NCBI GenBank assembly: GCA_000525025.1
Contig: JCKJ01000001.1
Span: 620,001 to 684,000, forward strand
Length of the DNA: 64,000 nucleotides
Reading direction: 5' to 3'
Source: Methylophilaceae bacterium 11
Lineage (GTDB): Bacteria > Pseudomonadota > Gammaproteobacteria > Burkholderiales > Methylophilaceae
Under the pieces are notes generated by a model, which was not told the origin of the DNA, ran no database searches, and was given only the letters and a program-made list of their open reading frames with translations. The position numbers were made by a program, and so were the translations under genes. This document shows, piece by piece, positions 1 to 9,591 of this stretch (its first letter is position 1; each line of letters opens with the position of its first letter).

Positions 1-1065
1 TTTAGCGTGGCCAATCCAACGACTGGCATCGCCACCGGCAGTGCATTTACCTACAGTGAGGTCGGCTATTTTAGGTTGTCCCAGTATGGGGTATTTGATA
101 ATACGTTTACCTCGGTAGATTCAACAAATGGTGATTGCGCCACCGGCTTTAACAGCAGTGGCAGCAAGGTTGGCTGTAGCTTTGGTAATGCCGTCAACAC
201 ATCTTATTTTGGACGATTTATCCCAGACCATTTTGCTGTGACTTTGCCAGCAGCAACCCCTGCTTGTAGTGCAGTGTTTACGTATTTTGGACAAGATGGA
301 TTGAGCACAGCGTTTAGTTTGGCAGCACAAAGTGTGACCAATACCACCACGCAGAATTACAACGGTACCTATGCAAAATTAGGTGTGAACAGTTGGTCAA
401 ACTTTAACTTTAGCGCAGCCACATTGCCATCTGGCAGTGCGCTGAGCGGTAGCGCTAACGCGCCTACTGGCACTTGGGCTAACGGCGTTGCTAGTGTAGT
501 AGCCAAACATATTGTGGGCAGACCCACCGCTGCAACTGCACCAACCAATATCACCATCAGTGCTGCACCTATCGATGCTGATGGCGTGACCATGCCAGTC
601 ACGGCTGTGGCGCCGGCTAGCCCATTCCGTTTTGGACGCTTATTTATAGCCAATAGCTATGGCTCTGAATTACTGCCCTTAACGGTGCCTGTGGAAGCGC
701 AGTATTGGACTGGCTTGGCCTACCAGCGTAATCAAGATGATAGCTGTAGCGCTGTGCCCGCAACCAGTTTGGAAATGCGCAACTACCGCGTCAGTCTCAA
801 TCCGTGTGAAACCCAATTAAGCGGTGCAGGCAGTATGAGTAATGGCAAGGCCAATTTACGTTTAAGCAAGCCGGGTGCTGGCAATAGCGGCAGTGTGGAG
901 TTGAAAGCAAATCTGAATACGGCTACTGGCCAAACCTGTAATGGCGCTGTAGAAAGCTCGGCAATTTCTGCGGCAACCCCTTGGTTTGGTAACGTCAACC
1001 CAACGGCCCGTGCCACATTTGGTATTTATAAAAGCCCGGTGATTTATTTACGTGAGAATTTTTAG
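1..1065 (+). CDS. mshQ: MshQ-like MSHA biogenesis protein, C-terminal part (DUF6701), 5' truncated
   Basis: The reading frame is open from the first base, so this is the C-terminal 350 or so residues of a longer protein whose start lies outside the window. The sequence is rich in Ser, Thr, Gly, Ala and Asn with scattered cysteines and ends in FGIYKSPVIYLRENF, which resembles the end of the DUF6701 domain of MshQ-type proteins. MshQ is a large secreted or surface protein encoded at the end of MSHA pilus clusters, and its role is poorly defined. It lies 19 bases before mshI, which supports the assignment. Homology is recognised by eye, not by a search. Confidence 0.75.
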   Translation, partial: FSVANPTTGIATGSAFTYSEVGYFRLSQYGVFDNTFTSVDSTNGDCATGFNSSGSKVGCSFGNAVNTSYFGRFIPDHFAVTLPAATPACSAVFTYFGQDGLSTAFSLAAQSVTNTTTQNYNGTYAKLGVNSWSNFNFSAATLPSGSALSGSANAPTGTWANGVASVVAKHIVGRPTAATAPTNITISAAPIDADGVTMPVTAVAPASPFRFGRLFIANSYGSELLPLTVPVEAQYWTGLAYQRNQDDSCSAVPATSLEMRNYRVSLNPCETQLSGAGSMSNGKANLRLSKPGAGNSGSVELKANLNTATGQTCNGAVESSAISAATPWFGNVNPTARATFGIYKSPVIYLRENF

Positions 1066-1084
1066 AGTTTGAAAAGGCAACGAT

Positions 1085-1999
1085 ATGCAATGGTTTAAAC
1101 AACAGAAGCAGCAGGCATGGACCGCTATTCGTACCACCGGAGAGGTGACGACGATTGTGCAAGTGATGCGACGCACGGGCGAAAAGCCGCTGGTGAATTT
1201 TGCGCATATTGAGCCCAGCAATGCGCGTGAAACCAAAGACGCAATCGCCCTTGCCAAAAAGTACAAACTCAAACATGCACGTTGCAGCTTTGTGCTCAAC
1301 GCCAAAGATTACCAATTGCTGCAAGTGGAATCGCCCAACGTACCGGAACAAGAACGTAAAGAAGCATTGCGTTGGAAAATCAAAGACATGGTGGATTACC
1401 CAGTTGAGCAAGCCACGTTGGATTATATGAAGATTCCGCAAGATCCAGCTTACCCCAACAAGCAAGACTACGTGTATGCCATGGTCGCTAAAAATGTATT
1501 GGTGAGTCAGTTATACAACACCTTTGCCGATGCCGATATTCATTTACAGGCAATAGATGTGCGGGTGGCCGCGCAACGTAATATTGCCGCGTTATTGGAA
1601 GAGAAAGACCGTGGATTGGCCATGCTGAGCTTTGGGCGCGATGGCGGCTTACTCACTTTTACATCGGGCGGAGAGCTTTACCACACCCGTTTTATTGAGA
1701 TTGAAGAAGAACGCAGTGCCGGTGCGTATGAGCGCATTGCCTTAGAGCTGCAACGCTCGCTGGATAATTTTGACCGCCAGTTTCCATTCATTACGGTGAA
1801 TAAGTTACTGGTCGCGCCGTGCGAAGACCGCGATGCTTTGTTGCAGCATTTGAAAAGTGCGTTGTACACACAGGTAGCCAGCTTTGAATTGGAAGATGTT
1901 GTGGACTTTGCATCTGGTGTTGCTGTCGACGGGCTGACCAAACAGGCTTTGGTGTTACATACCATAGGCGCGGCATTACGTGAGGAGGTAGCAGCATGA
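1085..1999 (+). CDS. mshI: MSHA biogenesis protein MshI (PilM-like)
   Basis: A 304-residue cytoplasmic protein resembling MshI, the PilM-like actin-fold component of MSHA pilus machinery. PilM-type proteins link the cytoplasmic motor to inner-membrane PilN/PilO-like proteins. No signal peptide or membrane segment is visible, and the N-terminus starts MQWFKQQKQQAW. The stop overlaps the start of the next gene as ATGA, indicating translational coupling in one msh operon. The assignment rests on overall resemblance and on the unmistakable mshL and mshM downstream. Confidence 0.8.
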   Translation: MQWFKQQKQQAWTAIRTTGEVTTIVQVMRRTGEKPLVNFAHIEPSNARETKDAIALAKKYKLKHARCSFVLNAKDYQLLQVESPNVPEQERKEALRWKIKDMVDYPVEQATLDYMKIPQDPAYPNKQDYVYAMVAKNVLVSQLYNTFADADIHLQAIDVRVAAQRNIAALLEEKDRGLAMLSFGRDGGLLTFTSGGELYHTRFIEIEEERSAGAYERIALELQRSLDNFDRQFPFITVNKLLVAPCEDRDALLQHLKSALYTQVASFELEDVVDFASGVAVDGLTKQALVLHTIGAALREEVAA

Positions 2000-2733
2000 G
2001 TCAACAGATTAACCTCATAAATCCAGCTCTTATCAAGCAAAAGGATTATTTGACAACGCTTAATATAGTAAGCGTATACGGCGCATTGGGTTTGCTGATA
2101 TTGGGGTGGTATGGCTATACCGCACAACAGGTACACACACTCAAAGCGTCACGAGATCAGTTGGTGGGGCAGTTGCAACAGCAGCAAACCACTTTAGAAG
2201 CAATGAATGCCGCGAGGGCGCCAAAAGCGCCAAATCAGGCTTTAGTTGCAACGTTACAATCGTTAGAGGAAAAACACCGCATGCAAACGCAAATATTGCA
2301 GGTGATGCAGCAAGGCAAGCCCTCACAAGACAAGGGTTTGGCTAATTATATGTTAGGGCTGGCGCGCCAAAGCACAGATGGGCTATGGCTCACCGGCTTT
2401 AGTATCGATCAAACGCATCATGCGGTGTCTTTGCGTGGGCGCAGTTTAGATGCGTCCTTATTGCCTGATTATATGCATCAACTTGGGCGTCAAGCTGTAT
2501 TTGCCGGCCAAGCATTCAGTGGATTACGTATTCAGCAACCAACAGAACAAGCCGCTAACCCTGCACCTGCTGTAGCGTCCACAAGCGCTGCATCTACACC
2601 TACCGCAGCGCCGGTACCCAGTGCATTTGTCGAGTTTGAGTTACAAGCGAAAGAAATCCTACCTACCTCTGCTGCATCCTTACCAGCAACACTGGAAGCA
2701 GTAGCGCCTACACCAAACGAGGTGAAGTCTTGA
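1996..2733 (+). CDS. PilN-like fimbrial assembly protein of the MSHA cluster
   Basis: A 245-residue bitopic protein. A short cytoplasmic N-terminus (MSQQINLINPAL) precedes one membrane segment at about residues 24-44, then a coiled-coil stretch rich in Gln and a periplasmic domain. The INL(I/F)NP-type N-terminus is the PilM-binding motif of PilN proteins (family knowledge). The C-terminal 60 residues are a Pro/Ala/Thr-rich linker. It overlaps mshI by four bases and the next gene by four bases. It fills the PilN position between the PilM-like MshI and the PilO-like MshJ. Confidence 0.75.
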   Translation: MSQQINLINPALIKQKDYLTTLNIVSVYGALGLLILGWYGYTAQQVHTLKASRDQLVGQLQQQQTTLEAMNAARAPKAPNQALVATLQSLEEKHRMQTQILQVMQQGKPSQDKGLANYMLGLARQSTDGLWLTGFSIDQTHHAVSLRGRSLDASLLPDYMHQLGRQAVFAGQAFSGLRIQQPTEQAANPAPAVASTSAASTPTAAPVPSAFVEFELQAKEILPTSAASLPATLEAVAPTPNEVKS

Positions 2734-3413
2734 ACGCCATGCTGCAGACAGTTTCTACCAAGTTTGCTGCGTTAAACGCACGCGAACGTTGGATGGTGTT
2801 TTTTGCCGGATTGGCGCTGGTGTATGCCGTGCTCAGCAGTTTGTTGATGAGCCCAGTTCAGCGCCAGCAACAACAAATGCAAACAGAAATGGCGCAATCC
2901 AGTGCGCAATTGGCGGATATAGCGCAGCAAGTGGCTACGCTATCAGAGCACCCGGTCATGAGTGTGGATGAAAGTAATACGCAAAAAATTGCACAACTCA
3001 ATGCCAAGATTCATGCGCAAAAAACAGAAATGTCTGCTTTGCAAGATACCTTGGTGAGCCCGGCACAAATGCCTGGCTTACTCAAAGATTTGATTGAGCA
3101 TCACGCCAGCTTGCGGTTGATTGACATGAAAACGCTGCCACCGGAAAACTTCTTAACTGCTCAACCAATCACGGCACAAGATACCGAAGCCACACAGACG
3201 CATAGCGGTCAGCCACTCATTTATCGCCATGCCATCACCATGACCTTGGCAGGTAACTACATGGAATTGATGCGTTATGCGCAAGCCTTGCAAGCCATGT
3301 CTGCACTAGTATTGTGGGATAAAGCCGTGCTGGTAGCAAAAACTTACCCTGAGAATGAACTCACGATCACAGTGTATACACTGAGTTTGGATGCCACATG
3401 GCTAAGTATCTAA
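2730..3413 (+). CDS. mshJ: MSHA biogenesis protein MshJ (PilO-like)
   Basis: A 227-residue bitopic inner-membrane protein with one membrane segment at about residues 22-42, followed by a Gln-rich coiled coil and a small periplasmic ferredoxin-like domain, the plan of PilO/MshJ. The TTG at 2730 is chosen because a GAGGTG Shine-Dalgarno lies five bases upstream and it overlaps the preceding stop (TTGA). An ATG three codons later is the alternative. It probably pairs with the PilN-like protein to form the inner-membrane alignment complex. Confidence 0.75.
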   Translation: MNAMLQTVSTKFAALNARERWMVFFAGLALVYAVLSSLLMSPVQRQQQQMQTEMAQSSAQLADIAQQVATLSEHPVMSVDESNTQKIAQLNAKIHAQKTEMSALQDTLVSPAQMPGLLKDLIEHHASLRLIDMKTLPPENFLTAQPITAQDTEATQTHSGQPLIYRHAITMTLAGNYMELMRYAQALQAMSALVLWDKAVLVAKTYPENELTITVYTLSLDATWLSI

Positions 3414-3877
3414 TGGGTTTGATTGGGCTTGGCCTATTTACATCCACGCTGATGGCAGAGGTATTGCGTGACCCTACCTTACCGCCCGTGCAGTCTGGCT
3501 TGGTGTCGGCGGAGCGTTTGCCAACTGTGGCGCCACCACCAATGTTGCAATCCATTACCTTAGGCTCTAGCGCCAAGTTTGCCATGATCAATGGGCAAAC
3601 TGTGATGTTGGGCGGCAGCTATGAGGATTGGACATTGATACGGTTAAGCGCTAACGAAGCGGTGTTACGTGCAAAAGATGGCAAGACTAAAGTGCTGGTG
3701 ATGGATTACGCCATTCAAAAACGCAGTGCGTCCGCACAGCCCAGAAAATTACCAATACGAAATAGCACCAAAGCCACTTCTCAAGAGGTGGTAGAAACCA
3801 CGACACGAAATAACTTAACGGAACGTCCTCATGCGCAAGTGCGTGTGCAGGCAGAAAGTCTATGGGTGAAGCAATGA
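3398..3877 (+). CDS. mshK: MSHA biogenesis protein MshK (PilP-like)
   Basis: A 159-residue exported protein with a signal peptide at residues 1-20 (ending TSTLMA). The mature part begins EVLRDPTLPP, and the DPT(R/L)P motif is typical of MshK and PilP-like proteins that contact the secretin. A GspC/PilP-like stretch follows (SITLGSSAKFAMINGQTV). It overlaps mshJ by 16 bases and mshL by four, so it is translated as part of the same message. Confidence 0.75.
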   Translation: MAKYLMGLIGLGLFTSTLMAEVLRDPTLPPVQSGLVSAERLPTVAPPPMLQSITLGSSAKFAMINGQTVMLGGSYEDWTLIRLSANEAVLRAKDGKTKVLVMDYAIQKRSASAQPRKLPIRNSTKATSQEVVETTTRNNLTERPHAQVRVQAESLWVKQ

Positions 3878-5610
3878 ACACACATTTTAAACTAAGCACG
3901 GTGATGGCCATGTTGTTGCTGGTGGGTTGCGCAAGCAATGCCCCACAAAACAACGGGCAGCTCAATAGCAAAATGCAGCAAACCTTAAAAGAGGCGGCTA
4001 AAGCTAAACCTGCTGCGGCCTTGCCAGAAGTGGTGAATGAAGCGTTATTGCCACCGCTCAAAGTAGAGCTACCTAAAAGCAATGCCAAAAAATTAGAGCC
4101 ACGTTTTGATTTGGTGGTGAACAATGCACCCGCTGCACAAGTGTTGATGGGCATCGTGAGCGGTACGCGCTACAGCATGTTGCTACACCCAGACATGGCT
4201 GGCAATGTATCCGTCAATTTAAAAGATGTGACCGTATTTGAAGCGTTAGATGCTTTACGTGATTTATATGGCTATGAATATAAAGTAGACGGCACACGTA
4301 TTATGATTGAGCCGCAAACACTGCAAACACGCGTGTTTCAGGTCAATTATATTGTAGGCCAACGCAAAGGTTCGTCTGATACACAAGTGACTTCTGGCTC
4401 ATTGGGCGCATCCAATAGCAACACAGCGTCACAAAATCCATCCACGGCTACGACCTCTACACCAGGTCAAACCAATCAAGTGGCGCTGATTTCCAGCAGT
4501 ATTTCCACTAATACCAGTAACGATTTTTGGACGGATTTAGGCTTGTCTTTAAACGGCATTGTCGGATCAGAAGCAGGGCGCAAAGTAGTGGTCAACTTGC
4601 AGTCTGGCGTCATCATGGTACGTGCCATGCCTAAGGAAATCCGTAACGTCGAATCTTTCTTGCGCTTGATGCAAGTGAACATTGAGCGCCAAGTGATTTT
4701 AGAAGCCAAGATCTTGCGCGTAGGCCTCAATTCAGACTCTCAAAGCGGTGTGAACTGGTCTGTATTAGGGAGTCGTGGCAGCAGCCGGGCGTTGGTAGGT
4801 AATATCAACAACAACAGCGTGGTCAATACCAATGGCAATGGCCCGCAAGTCTCTGGCTCTTTAGGGGCAGATTTGAATGGCGTTTTGGCGAATGCTGCTA
4901 CCACTGCGATTGGTGGGCCTTTGTTTGCCGTGGCATTACAAGGCGCTAACTTTGCTGCGCTGATGCAATTTTTAGAAACACAAGGCGATGTAGAAGTGCT
5001 CTCTAGCCCAAGAATCGCCACCATTAATAACCAAAAAGCCGTGCTTAAAGTAGGTACGGATGAGTTCTATATTACTGGCGTGAGACAAAGTACAACTGCC
5101 TCTGTGGGCGCAACGACTACGATTCCGGAAGTCACTTTGCAACCATTCTTCTCTGGCATCTCGTTAGATGTAACGCCGCAAATTGATAAAGATGACAACA
5201 TCATCTTGCATATGCATCCATCCATTAGCCAAGTGACGACCGTGACCAAACAATTTACCTTAGGCGGCACGTCTAATCAGTTTAACTTGCCACTGCCTTC
5301 CAGCAGCGTGAATGAGACCGACAGTATTGTGCGCACCCGTGATGGTAACGTGATTGCGATTGGTGGCCTGATGACAGAGAGCAATACCAAAACCGGCTCA
5401 AAAGTGCCTGGTTTGGGCGATGTCAAAGGCATAGGCAAAGCCTTCCGCCAGCATAGCGAGCAATCCAGTAAATCTGAGTTGGTGATTTTACTGAAATCGA
5501 CCGTAGTGCAAGGCAATGAGAGCTGGTCAGAAGACATGCTCAGCGCACAACAACGTTTAGAAGGTATGCGCCAACAACAATACGGACAAGCCAAAGCTGG
5601 AGGTAGCTAA
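3874..5610 (+). CDS. mshL: MSHA pilus outer-membrane secretin MshL
   Basis: A 578-residue lipoprotein secretin that forms the outer-membrane pore for the MSHA pilus. The signal peptide ends in a lipobox with the lipidated cysteine at residue 19 (LLVGC). An N-terminal secretin/TonB short domain follows (residues about 70-150), then a Ser/Thr/Asn-rich linker, and the C-terminal secretin domain with the VEVLSSPRIATINNQKA signature and the VPGLGDVKGIGKAF segment. ATG at 3874 overlaps the mshK stop; an in-frame ATG at 3862 is possible but less likely. Confidence 0.9.
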   Translation: MNTHFKLSTVMAMLLLVGCASNAPQNNGQLNSKMQQTLKEAAKAKPAAALPEVVNEALLPPLKVELPKSNAKKLEPRFDLVVNNAPAAQVLMGIVSGTRYSMLLHPDMAGNVSVNLKDVTVFEALDALRDLYGYEYKVDGTRIMIEPQTLQTRVFQVNYIVGQRKGSSDTQVTSGSLGASNSNTASQNPSTATTSTPGQTNQVALISSSISTNTSNDFWTDLGLSLNGIVGSEAGRKVVVNLQSGVIMVRAMPKEIRNVESFLRLMQVNIERQVILEAKILRVGLNSDSQSGVNWSVLGSRGSSRALVGNINNNSVVNTNGNGPQVSGSLGADLNGVLANAATTAIGGPLFAVALQGANFAALMQFLETQGDVEVLSSPRIATINNQKAVLKVGTDEFYITGVRQSTTASVGATTTIPEVTLQPFFSGISLDVTPQIDKDDNIILHMHPSISQVTTVTKQFTLGGTSNQFNLPLPSSSVNETDSIVRTRDGNVIAIGGLMTESNTKTGSKVPGLGDVKGIGKAFRQHSEQSSKSELVILLKSTVVQGNESWSEDMLSAQQRLEGMRQQQYGQAKAGGS

Positions 5611-5612
5611 TT

Positions 5613-6509
5613 ATGTACCTCGCGCATTTTGGTCTGAAAGAATTCCCGTTCAAGTTGACGCCTGACACCAGCTTTTATTACGCCACGCAAAGCTATCAAG
5701 AAGCATTGAATACGCTGCTGATTGCGATTAGTTCGGGTGAAGGCTTTATCAAAATTACTGGCGAAGTTGGCACTGGTAAAACCTTGCTATGCCGCAAGTT
5801 ACTCAAAAGCTTGGGTGATGGCTTTAAAACAGCATTTATCCCCAATCCTTATTTAGACCCACAAGCATTGTTGATGGCGCTGGCGTCCGAACTTGGGTTG
5901 AGCTTGCCTGCACGCTTAAGCCACCATGAGTTACTAGACGCATTGTCTCAACGATTAATGGCATTGGCCAACGAAGACAAACAAGTAGTGGTGTGTTTGG
6001 ATGAAGTGCAAGCCATGCCGATTGAAACGCTAGAAGCTTTGCGTTTGTTGAGTAATTTAGAAACCGAGAAACGCAAATTATTACAAGTGGTGATTTTTGG
6101 CCAGCCCGAGCTGGAAGAAAAGTTAGATCAGCCTTCGATTCGCCAATTGCGTCAACGCATTAGCTTTGAGTATCGCTTGGGTGCTTTGCAATGGCATGAG
6201 CTGAGTTTTTACCTCAATCACCGTATGCATATTGCTGGCTATAACGGCTGGCGTGTGTTCACACCGGCCAGCTTGCGCTTACTACACCAACATTCTGCGG
6301 GCATCCCCAGATTGGTCAATATTTTGGCGCATAAAGCATTGTTGTCAGCCTATGGCAAAGGCTTGCGCGAGGTGACCGTGCGCGAAATGCGCGATGCCGT
6401 ATTAGATACACATGCCAGTGTGCGTACACAACATGGCTGGTCTTATTCAATCTTTAAATGGTGGCTTGCCATGGGTGTTGCGCGTGCCACGTTATTTTTA
6501 TCTCACTAA
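5613..6509 (+). CDS. mshM: MSHA biogenesis ATPase MshM (ExeA/GspA-like AAA protein)
   Basis: A 298-residue AAA+ ATPase of the ExeA/MshM family, which helps assemble the secretin. The N-terminus MYLAHFGLKEFPF is characteristic. Walker A is GEVGTGKT at residues 50-57, and Walker B with the catalytic acid is VVVCLDE at 125-131. A hydrophobic stretch near the C-terminus (about 279-295) suggests membrane contact. It starts two bases after mshL, so it is in the same operon. Confidence 0.88.
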   Translation: MYLAHFGLKEFPFKLTPDTSFYYATQSYQEALNTLLIAISSGEGFIKITGEVGTGKTLLCRKLLKSLGDGFKTAFIPNPYLDPQALLMALASELGLSLPARLSHHELLDALSQRLMALANEDKQVVVCLDEVQAMPIETLEALRLLSNLETEKRKLLQVVIFGQPELEEKLDQPSIRQLRQRISFEYRLGALQWHELSFYLNHRMHIAGYNGWRVFTPASLRLLHQHSAGIPRLVNILAHKALLSAYGKGLREVTVREMRDAVLDTHASVRTQHGWSYSIFKWWLAMGVARATLFLSH

Positions 6510-6536
6510 TTATCTAAGTGCGATAAGGCGGACAAT

Positions 6537-7763
6537 ATGAGCTTAATCAATCAAATGCTACAAGAGTTAGAGCAGCGCAAGGCCTCTTCGGATGCGCCTA
6601 GTGTACTGACGCAGATGGCACATCCAGTGCATGCAGTAGCGGTACCACGTAAAAACAGGGTGCTGCAATATGCAGTGCTCGGGGCCTTATGTATCGGCGG
6701 CGTCTATGGCGTGCAACTGTTGTCGCAACGTATGCTGTCTACACATGCAACACTGGATTTACCAAGTAACGCCGGCATGATTACGGAGGCCAATGCCAAT
6801 ATGATGCCTCCTGTTGCAGTTACGCTTACACCAACACCAACGCCTAGCGAAATCACTGAAGCCGTAGTGGAAACCAGCGTGAGTTTTACGCCAAGCTTGG
6901 AAAAGACATTGCATCTGTCACAACAAAGCGGTGCACTAGCAGCAGCCCAATCCAATCAGGTCACACAGGCAACAGCATTATCCAAGACCGTGGTGGCTGC
7001 TAATGCCCATGCTGCATCTGTCTTAGATGTGGCGGCGCCTGCGGTACAGCCTAGCACAGTACAATCTGAAGTGGTGCAGCCTGCAGCGCGTGCGCAGGTG
7101 GCCATTGCCAATACAATGCCTTTGCCTAAACAAGCTACGCCTAACGCCATAGAGTCTAAATCGGTGGTGAATAAATCCATGACTGCTGAGCAAAAATCAG
7201 CCCATGCTTATCAGCAAGCCATTAGCTATTTGCAACAAGGGCGTGTGGCCGAGGCACAAGATCAACTAGTGAGTGCGCTGGAGTTATATCCTCAGCATGA
7301 AGATGCGCGCCAGACTTTGGTGGGTTTGTTGGTCGATAACAAACGGTTAGACCAAGCCATGCAGGTATTAAAAAGCGGATTGCAATTGACCTCTAACCAA
7401 GCGCCCAACCATGGCAGCTATGCACAAACGTTGGCACGCTTACAATTGGATGCGGGTTTGGTGGAAGATGCATTGCACACATTGGAGACGCATAGCGCCA
7501 ATGTGCAACAACCAGACGCTTATTACGCCTTAATGGCGGTGGTGCTACAAAAAACAGGGCAGCATGCGCAAGCCATTACACGTTATCAGCAGGCCTTGAG
7601 CCGTGGCGCTACTACACCCGCTTGGCTGATTGGCATGGCGGTATCGTTGCAGGCCGAAGGGCGTGCAGCAGAGGCTAAGCAAGCTTATCAACAGGCACAA
7701 ACCAGCCAACTCAGTCCTGAGCTGGCATTGTTTGTGTCGCAACGCCTCAAGCAAGTGCAATAG
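6537..7763 (+). CDS. mshN: MSHA biogenesis protein MshN (TPR protein)
   Basis: A 408-residue bitopic protein. The N-terminus MSLINQMLQELEQRK is the conserved cytoplasmic peptide of MshN/GspB-like proteins. One membrane segment spans about residues 42-62, then a long Ala/Thr/Pro/Val-rich periplasmic linker, then several tetratricopeptide repeats from about residue 215 to the end. In mshM-mshN pairs the two proteins act together on the secretin (family knowledge). The usual next genes, mshE and mshG, do not follow here. Confidence 0.82.
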   Translation: MSLINQMLQELEQRKASSDAPSVLTQMAHPVHAVAVPRKNRVLQYAVLGALCIGGVYGVQLLSQRMLSTHATLDLPSNAGMITEANANMMPPVAVTLTPTPTPSEITEAVVETSVSFTPSLEKTLHLSQQSGALAAAQSNQVTQATALSKTVVAANAHAASVLDVAAPAVQPSTVQSEVVQPAARAQVAIANTMPLPKQATPNAIESKSVVNKSMTAEQKSAHAYQQAISYLQQGRVAEAQDQLVSALELYPQHEDARQTLVGLLVDNKRLDQAMQVLKSGLQLTSNQAPNHGSYAQTLARLQLDAGLVEDALHTLETHSANVQQPDAYYALMAVVLQKTGQHAQAITRYQQALSRGATTPAWLIGMAVSLQAEGRAAEAKQAYQQAQTSQLSPELALFVSQRLKQVQ

Positions 7764-7776
7764 CGCAACTGTTGGC

Positions 7777-8457
7777 TCAATAAGTTCTTGCCATTACCCA
7801 ACAAGTCACTTTGGCCGCACCTGCGGCTTTCAGTGTTTTGGCTAGCTCGTTTAAGCTAGCGCCGGAAGTCATCACATCATCCACAATCGCTACATGCTTA
7901 CCCACAAAATAATCATCACAGGTAAACGCAGCTTTGATGTTGCTGACTCTACTTTTTAGCGGCAGGCTGGCTTGTGGCGGTGTATTTCTAATGCGCTGAC
8001 AGTGATGCGTTGCCAATGGTTTATGCAACAGCTTGGTGATACGTTTGGCCAGTTCTAATGATTGGTTGAATCCGCGTTGCTGTATTCTCGCTGGGTGCAT
8101 TGGCATCGGTAACACACAATCAACATCGCTAGCACTTACGTGTTTTAAGCTGATGGCTGCAAATAGCCGTGCCAAATGCAATGCATGTTGATACTTGAGT
8201 GCTTGTAATAATGCGTCGATCGGGTATGCATACTCAAAGAGCGCATGCGTGGCATCAAAGAAAGGCGGATCAGTTAAGCAACTGCCACAGGTGTTGCCAG
8301 CAGCAGGCAGTCCGCATTGTGGGCAACCACTCAGTGCTTGCCATGGCAAATTTTGCCAACAATCTGCACAGATGCCGAGTGTGTGATGCGCTTTGGCCTC
8401 GCATAATATGCATGTGGGCTGCATGAATTGGTTGAAAAACGGCTTAATATTGAACAT
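7777..8457 (-). CDS. comF: ComF family phosphoribosyltransferase-like protein
   Basis: A 226-residue ComF protein. The N-terminus carries four CxxC-type pairs (Cys16/19, 30/33, 45/48, 57/60) that form a zinc ribbon. The C-terminal half has the phosphoribosyltransferase PRPP loop VAIVDDVMTSGAS. ComF is needed for handling incoming single-stranded DNA during natural transformation. Here it is divergent from bioB and convergent with mshN, leaving 13 bases between the two stop codons. Its association with type IV pili in the same window is compatible with competence. Confidence 0.9.
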   Translation of the reverse strand: MFNIKPFFNQFMQPTCILCEAKAHHTLGICADCWQNLPWQALSGCPQCGLPAAGNTCGSCLTDPPFFDATHALFEYAYPIDALLQALKYQHALHLARLFAAISLKHVSASDVDCVLPMPMHPARIQQRGFNQSLELAKRITKLLHKPLATHHCQRIRNTPPQASLPLKSRVSNIKAAFTCDDYFVGKHVAIVDDVMTSGASLNELAKTLKAAGAAKVTCWVMARTY

Positions 8458-8487
8458 ATGATTAATTTTTAAACAGTTGTTTAATGT

Positions 8488-8517
8488 TTGCTTGGTTAAG
8501 CCTTAACAGCATATAAT
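8488..8517 (+). promoter_or_regulatory. Promoter of the bio operon with an internal palindrome
   Basis: A TTGCTT -35 (8488-8493), an 18-base spacer and a perfect TATAAT -10 (8512-8517) precede bioB. The spacer contains the 13-base perfect palindrome GTTAAGCCTTAAC at 8495-8507, placed where a bound repressor would block RNA polymerase. It matches neither the BirA operator nor the BioR site as I know them. The bioB ribosome-binding site is AAAGGGA, just before ATG 8556. Confidence 0.6.
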
Positions 8518-8555
8518 TCGGCATCTATTCAAATAACTACGTGTAAAGGGATGCC

Positions 8556-9590
8556 ATGTTAGACACATCATCAGTCACGCCACCCACCGCTATTATAAAC
8601 ACAGATGCACTTACCCAAGGTAAAGGACAAAGTTGCCATACAGACCACGGCTACTCAGTGAATCGCTGGTCGGTCGATGAGATTGTGGCACTCTTTGAAT
8701 TGCCATTCAGTGATTTAATCCATCGCGCACAAACCGTACACCGTGAACACTTTGATCCAAATGCTGTACAAGTCAGCACATTACTTTCTATCAAAACTGG
8801 TGGTTGTAGTGAAGATTGCGGTTACTGTCCACAAGCGGCACGCTACCATACAGATGTAGAAAATGAGCCGCTAATGAAGTTAGATGACGTGTTAGCCGCA
8901 GCACAAGCAGCCAAAGACAATGGTGCCAGCCGCTTTTGTATGGGCGCAGCATGGCGTGGTCCAAAACAACGTGATTTAGAGCCAGTGTTGAAGATGATTT
9001 CTGAGGTTAAAGCCATGGGTTTAGAAACCTGCGCGACCTTAGGCATGCTGAAAGAGGGGCAGGCGGAACAGTTAAAAGATGCGGGCTTGGATTATTACAA
9101 CCACAACTTAGATACCGCCCCTGAATTTTATGGCGATGTGATTACCACGCGCACCTATCAAGACCGTTTAGAAACGCTAGACCGCGTGCGTAGTGTGGAC
9201 ATCAATGTATGTTGTGGCGGCATTATTGGTATGGGTGAGTCACGTAACCAACGCGCTGGCCTGTTGGCACAATTGGCCAATATGGAACGTCCACCGGAAA
9301 GCGTGCCAATTAATCTGCTCACGCAAGTAGAAGGTACGCCATTGCATGGAACAGAAGAGCTAGACCCGTTGGAATTTGTACGTACTATTGCTGCTGCACG
9401 TATTACCATGCCACAAAGCTTTGTGCGTTTGTCAGCAGGGCGTCAAAGCATGCACGAGGGCATTCAAGCCTTGTGCTTTATTGCCGGTGCGAACAGTATT
9501 TTCTACGGTGAGAAATTGTTGACCACAGGCAATCCGGAAGCGGAAACGGATAAGAAGCTATTTGCCAAATTAGGCATTCACCCAATCTAG
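8556..9590 (+). CDS. bioB: Biotin synthase BioB
   Basis: A 344-residue radical SAM enzyme that inserts sulfur into dethiobiotin, the last step of biotin synthesis. The SAM-cluster motif CSEDCGYC has Cys84, Cys88 and Cys91. The [2Fe-2S] region ICATLGML and the segment [12 protein letters not shown] are conserved. The N-terminus has an extra roughly 30 residues compared with compact BioB proteins, but the strong ribosome-binding site supports this start. It is the first gene of bioBFHCD. Confidence 0.97.
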   Translation: MLDTSSVTPPTAIINTDALTQGKGQSCHTDHGYSVNRWSVDEIVALFELPFSDLIHRAQTVHREHFDPNAVQVSTLLSIKTGGCSEDCGYCPQAARYHTDVENEPLMKLDDVLAAAQAAKDNGASRFCMGAAWRGPKQRDLEPVLKMISEVKAMGLETCATLGMLKEGQAEQLKDAGLDYYNHNLDTAPEFYGDVITTRTYQDRLETLDRVRSVDINVCCGGIIGMGESRNQRAGLLAQLANMERPPESVPINLLTQVEGTPLHGTEELDPLEFVRTIAAARITMPQSFVRLSAGRQSMHEGIQALCFIAGANSIFYGEKLLTTGNPEAETDKKLFAKLGIHPI

Positions 9591-9591
9591 T

